The notes beneath the pieces are model-generated. The model worked only from the letters and a program-made list of their open reading frames with translations. It did not search any database and had not been told where the DNA came from. The translations under genes and the position numbers were made by a program. This document shows positions 1 to 4,844 of a stretch of DNA of 5,396 bases, in pieces (position 1 is the first letter of the stretch; each line of letters opens with the position of its first letter). Source of the stretch: Deltaproteobacteria bacterium (lineage in GTDB: Bacteria > Desulfobacterota > GWC2-55-46 > S146-73). The DNA lies in assembly GCA_015492355.1 (NCBI GenBank), contig WGFF01000006.1, positions 1 to 5,396 on the forward strand, read 5' to 3'.

Positions 1-315
1 ATCATCCACAGGGTGGGACATGGCGGACGGTATTTTTACAGGAAGACAAGGAGGAGAAAGATAGAGAGCATAAGACAGAGGATATTCTACGAGGCAACGA
101 TGAGTATAGAGCTCGCCTCTGTCATAGGTATAAAACTCTCCGAGAATGGATATAAAAGACTGCCCGTTGAGATACATCTCGATGTGGGGGAAAAGGGCGA
201 TACAAAGGAGATAATAAGAGAGGTCGTTGGAATGGTCACCGGGTCTGGATACGCTGCGATAACAAAGCCCCATTCCTATGGTGCGACCAAGGTGGCTGAC
301 AGGCACTCAAGGTAG
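1..315 (+). CDS. YkuK/DUF458 family RNase H-like protein, 3' part (5' end outside window)
   Basis: The reading frame is open from base 1 to the TAG at 313-315, so the GTG at 13 is an internal valine and the true start lies upstream. The visible 104 residues resemble the C-terminal two-thirds of the DUF458 (YkuK) family, predicted from fold to be RNase H-related nucleases; to my knowledge no reaction has been established. Recalled family features that I see are the GHGGRYFYRKT segment after a beta strand, a long helix (IRQRIFYEATMSIELA), the acidic strand VEIHLDVGEKGDTKEII, and the C-terminal KPHSYGATKVADRHSR block. The VEIHLDVG aspartate and the C-terminal ADR are probable active-site-region residues by family analogy. 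The next gene starts 3 nt after the stop, suggesting co-transcription and perhaps translational coupling. No signal peptide can be judged because the N-terminus is missing. The family call rests on remembered sequence patterns, not a search. Confidence 0.82.
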   Translation: MIHRVGHGGRYFYRKTRRRKIESIRQRIFYEATMSIELASVIGIKLSENGYKRLPVEIHLDVGEKGDTKEIIREVVGMVTGSGYAAITKPHSYGATKVADRHSR

Positions 316-318
316 TGT

Positions 319-1056
319 ATGGTTAGAGGGAAGGTAGTGCCTCTGGTCGTTTTTTTAGCCCTCCTTGCATACCAGTCATCAGCGGATACAGTGGAGTTTT
401 TGGTGGTTGACAGGTTCTCTGCCTCTGTCAGGAAGGACGGTATACCCGTGGGCTGGAAGAAGGTTACATTCCCTGAGATAGAGAGGCATACGGTCTATAC
501 CGTGGAAAGGGAAAGTGATAATTACATACTCAAGGCTGTGAGCAGGGATTCTGCCTCTGCCATATTCAAGGAGGTGGATATAGAGCTTGAGGAATATCCT
601 GTTCTCAGATGGCGATGGAAGGTGGCAGGGGTGATGAAAAAGGGGGATGCAACGAGGAAGGAAGGGGATGACTATCCCGCAAGGGTGTATGTGACGTTCG
701 AGTACGATCCAGACAGGGTGGGTTTCCTTGAAAGGCTCAGGTACATGATGATAGGTGCCATTTATGGTACAGCACCACCTGGTGAGGCGATTGTGTATAT
801 ATGGGCGAACAGGCTCGATAAGGGCAGGGCAGTCCCGAGTCCTTATACCGACAAGGTCATACTCGTTGCGGTTGAAAGCGGTGAGGAATTTTCAGGAAGA
901 TGGATGGAGGAGGAAAGGAATGTTTACGAGGACTACAGGAGGTTTTTCGGAGGGAAACCACCTGGACTCAAGGGTATCTTCATCATGACAGATAGTGATA
1001 ACACCCACAGCTCTGCCACCGCATGGTACGACGATATACTATTCCTGAAAGAATAG
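319..1056 (+). CDS. DUF3047 family exported protein
   Basis: This 245-residue protein has a typical Sec signal peptide: the N-terminus MVRGK is followed by a hydrophobic core (about residues 6-18) and a likely signal peptidase I site after SSA at residue 22. It should therefore act outside the cytoplasm. The mature part matches the DUF3047 pattern as I recall it: an early VVDRFS segment, PVLRWRWKV near residues 93-101, GDDYPARVYVTFEYD near 115-129, YIWANR near 160-165, and a C-terminal FIMTDSDNTHSSATAWYDDI block. The beta-rich, aromatic-rich look suggests a binding or sandwich fold, but no function is established. The ATG at 319 is chosen because AAGGT at 309-313 lies 5 nt upstream and overlaps the stop codon of the preceding gene, the usual arrangement for coupled genes. 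Length is normal for the family and nothing looks broken. Family call is fairly sure; role is unknown. Confidence 0.85.
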   Translation: MVRGKVVPLVVFLALLAYQSSADTVEFLVVDRFSASVRKDGIPVGWKKVTFPEIERHTVYTVERESDNYILKAVSRDSASAIFKEVDIELEEYPVLRWRWKVAGVMKKGDATRKEGDDYPARVYVTFEYDPDRVGFLERLRYMMIGAIYGTAPPGEAIVYIWANRLDKGRAVPSPYTDKVILVAVESGEEFSGRWMEEERNVYEDYRRFFGGKPPGLKGIFIMTDSDNTHSSATAWYDDILFLKE

Positions 1057-1074
1057 ACCAAGGGAGGAGGGGTT

Positions 1075-1545
1075 ATGAAAAAGCCTGAGATTTCCTTTGC
1101 CCTGAGGAAGATAACCCACGGTGTGTTTGTAATAAGCACAAGGTACAAGGACAGGGTCAATGCCATGACAGCTGCCTGGGTGGGCAGGGCATCCTTCGTA
1201 CCACCCCTTGTAACCGTTGCCATAGGCAAGGAGCGATTCTCCCATGATATGATAAAGAACTCTGGTGTGTTTGCTGTGAACGTCCTTGGAAGGGATAACA
1301 TCCCTCTGGGTAAACACTTCGGGCTTAAGAGCGGGAGAAAGGTGGATAAGTTTGCAAATATGGACTACGATACAAAGGTTACGGGTTCACCCATACTCAG
1401 GGAATGTATCGCATGGATGGACTGCAAGGTCATCTCTTACCACGATGCAGGAGACCATACACTCTTTATAGGCGAGGTGCTCGATGGAGGGGTGCTGAGG
1501 GACGAAAAACCTATTGTATACGATAGAGAGGAGTTCTTCAAGTAG
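1075..1545 (+). CDS. Flavin reductase-like, FMN-binding protein (flavoredoxin/RutF-type)
   Basis: The 156-residue product matches the flavin reductase-like domain family (split-barrel FMN binding), whose members reduce free flavin with NAD(P)H or carry FMN as small electron-transfer proteins such as flavoredoxin. The conserved core is visible: THGVFVIST near residues 14-22, NAMTAAWVGRAS at 29-40, PPLVTVAIGKERFSHDMI at 43-60, a GVFAVNVL strand at 64-71, GSPILRECIAWMDCKV at 104-119, and GDHTLFIGEV at 126-135, a family hallmark near the flavin. It has no signal peptide, so it should be cytoplasmic. The start is well supported by GGGAGGAGGGG ending a few bases before the ATG. It lies 18 nt after the DUF3047 gene and probably ends the operon; its 3' end overlaps by 8 bp the stop end of the decayed minus-strand transposase. 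The exact electron donor and acceptor cannot be told from sequence. Confidence 0.88.
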   Translation: MKKPEISFALRKITHGVFVISTRYKDRVNAMTAAWVGRASFVPPLVTVAIGKERFSHDMIKNSGVFAVNVLGRDNIPLGKHFGLKSGRKVDKFANMDYDTKVTGSPILRECIAWMDCKVISYHDAGDHTLFIGEVLDGGVLRDEKPIVYDREEFFK

Positions 1546-1782
1546 GGGCTACCACCCAAATCCCGATATAGGGGGACTGTCTCCTTGTCACGCTTTTAGT
1601 GGCAACGCACCACACGATAACTTCACCGTCCTCTGTTTGTAGCCATTCCTCGAACCTCTCCTCAATGGCTGCCATGAATATCATCCTCGTACCCTCCCTG
1701 ACCATCACAGACAGGGGATTCTCAAACAGTCTCCACTGCTCGAACATATCTTTCTTTGACTTTTTGATAACCTCTTTCTCAT
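1538..1782 (-). pseudogene. Decayed N-terminal fragment of an IS256-family-like transposase
   Basis: Reading the minus strand, ATG at 1782-1780 follows a strong AAAGGAGG (1800-1793) but hits a stop after 25 codons. One frame over, an uninterrupted run from about 1780 to the TGA at 1540-1538 reads EKEVIKKSKKD, then MFEQWRLFENPLSVMVREG, then TRMIFMAAIEERFEEWLQ. The ENPLxxxVREGxRxxxxAAxEExxEEWL pattern resembles the N-terminus of IS256/Mutator-type transposases (typically about 400 residues). Restoring one A in the A-run near 1776-1779 joins the ATG to this frame as M-R-K-E-V-I, so a single-base deletion (or sequencing error) broke it. After about residue 50 the sequence stops resembling the family, and the DDE catalytic domain is absent. 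The fragment is convergent with, and overlaps by 8 bp, the flavin reductase gene. An unrelated small gene starting at ATG 1747 cannot be excluded. The family assignment is from memory of the motif. Confidence 0.5.
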
Positions 1783-1792
1783 AGGGTATAAT
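1764..1792 (+). promoter_or_regulatory. Near-consensus sigma70-type promoter on the plus strand
   Basis: TTGATA at 1764-1769, exactly 17 nt, then TATAAT at 1787-1792. This is one mismatch from the sigma70 consensus with ideal spacing, so transcription would begin near 1799 and run rightwards. The first 50 nt cross the inverted-repeat region and then run antisense to the DNA methyltransferase fragment; there is no plus-strand start with a good ribosome binding site until 2126. The -10 is part of the inverted repeat whose mirror arm serves the minus-strand gene, so the match may partly be a by-product of that symmetry. Activity is unproven. Confidence 0.4.
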
Positions 1793-1844
1793 CCTCCTTT
1801 CTCGTTATTTTTTGGGTTCCGTAAAACCCTGAGGATTATACCCT
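1783..1844 (-). promoter_or_regulatory. Promoter and leader of the transposase remnant, flanked by a 14-bp perfect inverted repeat
   Basis: AGGGTATAATCCTC (1783-1796) and GAGGATTATACCCT (1831-1844) are exact reverse complements separated by 34 nt. On the minus strand the first-encountered arm (1844-1831) contains a consensus -10, TATAAT at 1840-1835, although the matching -35 region is poor. The second arm (1796-1783) contains the GAGG half of the ribosome binding site AAAGGAGG and ends immediately before the ATG at 1782. Between them is a small hairpin, GGGTT/AACCC (1814-1818 with 1825-1829). A transcript starting at this -10 would lack the first arm and be translatable, while one entering from upstream would carry both arms and fold over the site. 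This logic is known from insertion sequences such as IS10 and IS50; applying it here is inference. Confidence 0.5.
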
Positions 1845-1848
1845 TTTT

Positions 1849-1880
1849 CTAATTTACAGAAAATATTTTACAGTGCCAAA
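1849..1880 (-). mobile_element. Putative insertion-sequence terminal region (IS256-like end)
   Basis: Where the methyltransferase similarity breaks, the minus strand reads GGCACTGTAAAATATTTTC followed by TGTAAATTAG and then the transposase leader. Two CTGTAAA(A/T) repeats in an A/T-rich context ahead of a transposase start resemble the TGTAAA-rich ends of IS256-family elements as I remember them. On the plus strand TTACAGT (1868-1874) and ACTGTAA (1880-1886) form a 7-bp stem with a 5-nt loop across the junction. I do not see a matching opposite end or a target-site duplication in the window, so the element is at best a one-ended remnant and its outer boundary is approximate. Confidence 0.35.
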
Positions 1881-1980
1881 CTGTAATATTGCGGTTTAAA
1901 TACTGTGAGGCCCAGACAGCTGCTTGCCTTAAATTGACCAATTTTTTCTTTTCTTCTCCGAATAGTGTTAACTGACTCAT
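1849..1980 (-). pseudogene. Truncated N-terminus of a DNA methyltransferase-like protein
   Basis: A 43-codon minus-strand frame runs from ATG at 1980-1978 to TAG at 1851-1849. Its first 32 or so residues, MSQLTLFGEE followed by KKKLVNLRQAAVWASQYLNR and NIT, strongly recall the N-terminal region of a group of site-specific DNA methyltransferases that begin with an xQLxLF segment and continue LRQAAxWASxYLxRNxT before a helix that normally reads like SNISYLIQYGRI. Here the similarity stops after NIT and the last residues (VWHCKIFSVN) come from unrelated AT-rich sequence that resembles an insertion-sequence end. The catalytic motifs are entirely absent. A weak GGAAAG lies just before the ATG. The frame is readable and free of internal stops, so a 43-residue peptide could be made, but I regard it as a gene stub. 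The homology is recalled, not searched. Confidence 0.45.
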
Positions 1981-2125
1981 ACTTTCCAAACTCTAAGTTC
2001 AGATTGTTTATGACTGTCTACGGTAGTTTTGCACCCTTATACTTGAAAATAGAGAAGCTCTTACCATATTATTTGGAATTGGAAAGGACCCACCAATCCA
2101 TTCCAAAAAAGGAGGTAAGAGCTAT
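1981..2125. other. AT-rich spacer between two gene remnants
   Basis: This stretch separates the divergently oriented DNA methyltransferase stub (minus strand) and SAM methyltransferase remnant (plus strand). It is visibly richer in A and T than the flanking intact genes. It contains a plus-strand TATACT at 2038-2043 that could be a -10 element but has no convincing -35, and the leader hairpin described separately. The unusual sequence around 2016-2045 looks like it could be an insertion-sequence end but I cannot match it to a family. No open frame longer than a few residues with a ribosome binding site is seen. Confidence 0.4.
2056..2123 (+). promoter_or_regulatory. Imperfect leader hairpin overlapping a ribosome binding site
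   Basis: AGCTCTTACC (2056-2065) pairs perfectly with GGTAAGAGCT (2114-2123). Inside this, TTTGGAA (2072-2078) pairs with TTCCAAA (2101-2107), and TTGG (2079-2082) with CCAA (2093-2096) across a 4-nt bulge, giving about 21 base pairs in three stacked segments. The ribosome binding site AAAGGAGG (2108-2115) lies partly in the interior loop and partly in the outer stem, ten nt before the ATG at 2126. In RNA the fold could limit translation of the downstream frame. It could instead be a DNA structure belonging to a mobile-element end. Confidence 0.4.
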
Positions 2126-2621
2126 ATGACTTATTTACAACTTCCCGATTCATTTGTCAACCTCGTAAAGGAGATCCATGAGAGATTCGACATCATATCC
2201 TTCTTTGAGGTACTGGAACATCTCGACAATCCTGTCAGGTTCATCGAACATACCAGTAAGAGGGCTCCTAAAACCAGGTGGCCATATAATCCCCAGTGTG
2301 CCAAATCGTAACAGCTTTCTGGACACACTGGCAGAGTCGGATTACCCACCGAATCACCTCACACGATAGGACAGAGCCAGCCTGGAAGGTTTCATTGAGC
2401 GTAGCGGTTTCAGTATTGTCAAATCCATGGTAAAGAGGTTCGACAGGGATGACCTTGCAGGAGGGACTATCCATGAGTGGATGGTGTTTACACGCCTGAC
2501 CATCCTCCATGGATGGATGGTGGTCCGGGGAATACAAAAGGCTATGCAACCCTGGGACCCGTGGAGGGGAGGGCAGGTGGCTTTTGGTTTGGAAGAGGGT
2601 TTTTCATCTGAAGCAGGGTGA
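2126..2621 (+). pseudogene. Truncated, frameshifted class I SAM-dependent methyltransferase
   Basis: From the ATG at 2126 the frame gives FDIISFFEVLEHLDNPVRFIE, the acidic-loop and EVLEHLxNP region of class I methyltransferases (Methyltransf_23/11 type). The frame then runs off-family; the continuation GLLKPGGHIIPSVPNRNSF lies one frame over at 2262-2318, so a frameshift falls near 2247-2262. That frame reads on through SDYPPNHLTR to a TAG at 2367-2369, where the family usually has Trp (TGG to TAG is one base), and continues without further breaks through LEGFIERSGFSIVKSMVKRFD to a TGA at 2619-2621. The N-terminal half with the glycine-rich SAM-binding motif I is missing: EVLEH sits at residue 28 rather than roughly 95. 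The first ten residues (MTYLQLPDSF) may come from a junction. The gene cannot make a working enzyme. Its substrate is unknown. It ends 2 nt from the convergent ligA stop. Confidence 0.72.
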
Positions 2622-2623
2622 CA

Positions 2624-4645
2624 TCAAAGAGAACCCTTTTCAATTAGCCTTTTGAATCCATCCTCTGAGATTATCCTGAGCCCCAGTTCCATTGCCCTCT
2701 GGTATTTGGAGCCAGGGTTTTCACCCACCACCACGTAGTCAACCCTTCTGCTTGCACTTGAGGCTGTTCTTCCTCCTTCGCTCTCAACGAGTCTCTTTGC
2801 CTCCTCCCTTGTAAACGATGAGAGCTCACCAGTGAACAGGAAGGTCTTTCCCCTGAGTTTTCCTCCCACAGCCTCTTTCTTCTCTGGAAAGGTGATTACC
2901 TTCTTGAGTTTTTCTATCACCCTTTTGTTGTGCGGTTCCCTGAAGAACTCAACTATATTCCTTGCGGTCTCAGGACCTACCTCGTGTATCCTGAGGAGGT
3001 CTTCTTCCTCTGCTGACATGAGCGCATCCAGGCTTTTGAACTCATCCGCAAGCACCCTTGCCATGTGTTCACCCACACCCCTTATGCCCAGGGCATAGAC
3101 GAGCCTTTCAAGGGTGGGGTGTCTGCTCTTGTCTATGGCATTGAGGAGGTTCTCAACAGACTTTTTAGCCCATCTCTCAAGGGAGAGTATCCTTTCCTTT
3201 TTCTCCTTGAGATGGTATATATCCGCCACATCCCTTATGAGCCCCTCATCCACGAACTGTTCTATGTGCTGGTTTCCAAGCCCCTCTATATCCATTGCCC
3301 TCTTGTTCACGAAGTGGCGTATGGTCTCCTTGAGCTGTGCCGGGCACATAAGACCCCCTGTACAGAAGTGTATGGCACCTGTCCTTTCGACCCTGGACCT
3401 GCACACAGGGCATCTTTCAGGTAGCCTGTAGGGTTTTGCATCCCCGGGTCTTCTCTCCTTTACAACCCCCACCACCTCTGGTATCACATCACCAGCCCTC
3501 TGGACTATTACAGTATCGCCTATGCGTATATCCTTCCTGTCTATCTCGTCCTGGTTGTGGAGGGTTGCCCTCTCTATGGTAACACCGCCCACCTCCACAG
3601 GTTCGAGCACTGCAACAGGTGTGAGTGCACCGGTTCTACCCACACCCACCTCTATATTCTTTATCCTTGTCATCTCCTGCTTCGGTGCGAACTTGTAGGC
3701 GAGTGCCCAGCGCGGGGAACGTGTGAGTACACCGAGCCTTTCCTGAAAGGCAAGGCTGTTCACCTTTATGACGATACCATCCATCTCGTAGTTGAACTCC
3801 TCCCTTCTCTCCTCTATCTCCTCGTGATAACGGAGCACCTCCTTTATGCCTGTGCATACCTTTACAAGGGGATTGACCTTGAGTCCCCTATCCTTTATAT
3901 ACTCGAGTGTCTCCATGTGTGTTCTGAACTCCTTTCCCCTCACACTGCCCACACCGTAGCAGAATATGTCGAGTGGTCTGGTTGCGGTGATTCTGGGATC
4001 GAGTTGTCTGAGGGAGCCTGAGGCTGCGTTCCTGGGATTGGCAAAGATGGGTTCTCCCTTTCTTTCCCTCTCCTGGTTGAGCCTCTCGAAGCTATCAAGG
4101 GGTATGAAGACCTCGCCCCTTACCTCCATGTACTCGGGTGGTGATTTTATGAGTTTCAGCGGAATGGATTTTATGGTCCTCAGGTTCTGGGTTACATCCT
4201 CTCCTGTATATCCATCCCCCCTTGTAGCACCCTTGGTGAGTATACCCCTCTCGTAGATGAGTTCCACTGCAAGACCGTCTATCTTGGGCTCTACAACGTA
4301 CTCTATCTCACCCCTGGTATTGAGAAGCCTTTTTATCCTCTCATCGAACTCCATTACCTCCTTTACTTCAAAGGCGTTGTTGAGCGATAGCATGGGGATT
4401 GTGTGTCTTACAGTGCCGAATTCCTTGAGCGGTTCTGCACCCACCCTCTGGGTAGGGGAGTCAGGTGTTACAAGGTGGGGGAAACGGGCTTCCAGCTCCT
4501 CAAGCCTCCGCATGAGCCTGTCATACTCCGCATCGGGTATGACTGGACTGTCGAGGACATAATAACGGTAGTTATGGTAGTTTATCTCCTCACGCAGTCT
4601 CTCGATCTCCTTCTTTGCAGTCTTTTCATCCATTGCATCTTTCAT
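2624..4645 (-). CDS. ligA: NAD-dependent DNA ligase LigA
   Basis: LigA seals nicks in DNA using NAD+, joining Okazaki fragments and finishing repair. With the start at 4645 the protein is 673 residues, the normal family length. Domains in order: Ia NAD-binding helices with YHNYRYYVLDSPVIPDAEYDRLM (residues 23-45) and TPDSPTQRVG (60-69); the adenylation domain with nucleotidyl lysine K121 in KIDG, then TRGDGYTGEDVT (141-152) and the NPRNAASGSLRQLD block (203-216); MDGIVIKVN at 288-296 and KFAPKQ at 318-323; an OB fold; a zinc finger with C412, C415, C428 and C434; helix-hairpin-helix motifs (IRGVGEHMA, IHEVGPETA); and a C-terminal BRCT domain (about 594-673). All key residues are present. The upstream ATGs to 4912 are rejected because the extension is non-homologous. 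ATG at 4633 (M5) is an alternative start. The gene appears monocistronic here, convergent with the methyltransferase remnant. Confidence 0.98.
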   Translation of the reverse strand: MKDAMDEKTAKKEIERLREEINYHNYRYYVLDSPVIPDAEYDRLMRRLEELEARFPHLVTPDSPTQRVGAEPLKEFGTVRHTIPMLSLNNAFEVKEVMEFDERIKRLLNTRGEIEYVVEPKIDGLAVELIYERGILTKGATRGDGYTGEDVTQNLRTIKSIPLKLIKSPPEYMEVRGEVFIPLDSFERLNQERERKGEPIFANPRNAASGSLRQLDPRITATRPLDIFCYGVGSVRGKEFRTHMETLEYIKDRGLKVNPLVKVCTGIKEVLRYHEEIEERREEFNYEMDGIVIKVNSLAFQERLGVLTRSPRWALAYKFAPKQEMTRIKNIEVGVGRTGALTPVAVLEPVEVGGVTIERATLHNQDEIDRKDIRIGDTVIVQRAGDVIPEVVGVVKERRPGDAKPYRLPERCPVCRSRVERTGAIHFCTGGLMCPAQLKETIRHFVNKRAMDIEGLGNQHIEQFVDEGLIRDVADIYHLKEKKERILSLERWAKKSVENLLNAIDKSRHPTLERLVYALGIRGVGEHMARVLADEFKSLDALMSAEEEDLLRIHEVGPETARNIVEFFREPHNKRVIEKLKKVITFPEKKEAVGGKLRGKTFLFTGELSSFTREEAKRLVESEGGRTASSASRRVDYVVVGENPGSKYQRAMELGLRIISEDGFKRLIEKGSL

Positions 4646-4652
4646 GTCTCTA

Positions 4653-4681
4653 TTTTTAGCACAGACCTCAAGGATGGTCAA
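4653..4681 (-). promoter_or_regulatory. Probable ligA promoter with very short leader
   Basis: On the minus strand TTGACC (4681-4676), 17 nt, then TAAAAA (4658-4653) gives a 5/6 and a 4/6 match with ideal spacing. Transcription would begin near 4646, right at the ATG at 4645, so the message would be essentially leaderless for that start, or would carry about a 12-nt leader with a weak GAAAGA if translation begins at the ATG at 4633. No better Shine-Dalgarno sequence is visible before either start. Confidence 0.4.
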
Positions 4682-4697
4682 ATGATAGGACAGAATA

Positions 4698-4725
4698 TTG
4701 ACTTCCTGCCTTTCGGGGGTATAGT
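4698..4725 (+). promoter_or_regulatory. Probable promoter of the ZIP transporter gene
   Basis: TTGACT at 4698-4703, 16 nt, then TATAGT at 4720-4725, each one mismatch from the sigma70 consensus. Transcription would start near 4732, leaving a leader of about 110 nt before the transporter ATG. The leader holds a small open frame and a weak CCTCTT/AAGAGG hairpin (4763-4768 with 4782-4787). I see no clear palindrome of the Zur type. The promoter is back-to-back with the ligA promoter. Confidence 0.45.
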
Positions 4726-4759
4726 TTAGGGGGAGATATGTTTTGAAGAGAGGGATTTT

Positions 4760-4819
4760 ATGCCTCTTTCCAGAACCTTCCAAGAGGATGTGAGAAAGAA
4801 AAAAACTCTGGTTTCTTAA
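4760..4819 (+). CDS. Possible 19-codon leader ORF upstream of the transporter
   Basis: ATG at 4760 is preceded by GAGAGGGA at a workable distance and runs to TAA at 4817-4819, encoding MPLSRTFQEDVRKKKTLVS. It lies within the predicted transporter leader and ends 25 nt before the transporter start. The sequence is basic in its second half and has no recognisable domain or metal-binding run. It may be a regulatory upstream ORF or simple chance; only its position and ribosome binding site speak for it. Confidence 0.18.
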   Translation: MPLSRTFQEDVRKKKTLVS

Positions 4820-4844
4820 AGGCATCTCAGGGGAAGGAGAAGAG

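Noticed and set aside
13..15. GTG at 13 as start of the first gene
   Set aside because: The frame is open to base 1 and the residues before it (IIHR) fit the family, so the gene enters the window from the left.
933..1317. Two minus-strand open frames opposite the DUF3047/flavin reductase junction
   Set aside because: They overlap two well-supported genes in the opposite sense and show no recognisable domain.
1586..1605. TTGTCAC/GTGGCAA hairpin as terminator of the first operon
   Set aside because: One pair is a wobble and no T-run follows, so a rho-independent terminator is not supported; no other terminator was found after the flavin reductase gene.
1599..1784. Plus-strand 61-codon frame with serine-rich sequence
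   Set aside because: It lies opposite the transposase fragment, which carries the recognisable motif; the plus-strand product looks like no known protein.
2499..2521. Hairpin ACCATCC/GGATGGT around a CCATGG palindrome
   Set aside because: It sits inside the methyltransferase remnant in a run of ATGG repeats, has no T-run and no relation to a gene end, so chance is the best explanation.
2427..2621. Stand-alone 64-residue gene before ligA
   Set aside because: It is in the same frame as the methyltransferase remnant and continues its C-terminal similarity after the amber codon; there is no separate ribosome binding site.
3557..4021. Plus-strand open frame of 154 codons opposite ligA
   Set aside because: It is antisense to the adenylation/OB region of an intact ligA, is rich in Cys, His and Leu as expected of a reverse-frame shadow, and has no ribosome binding site.
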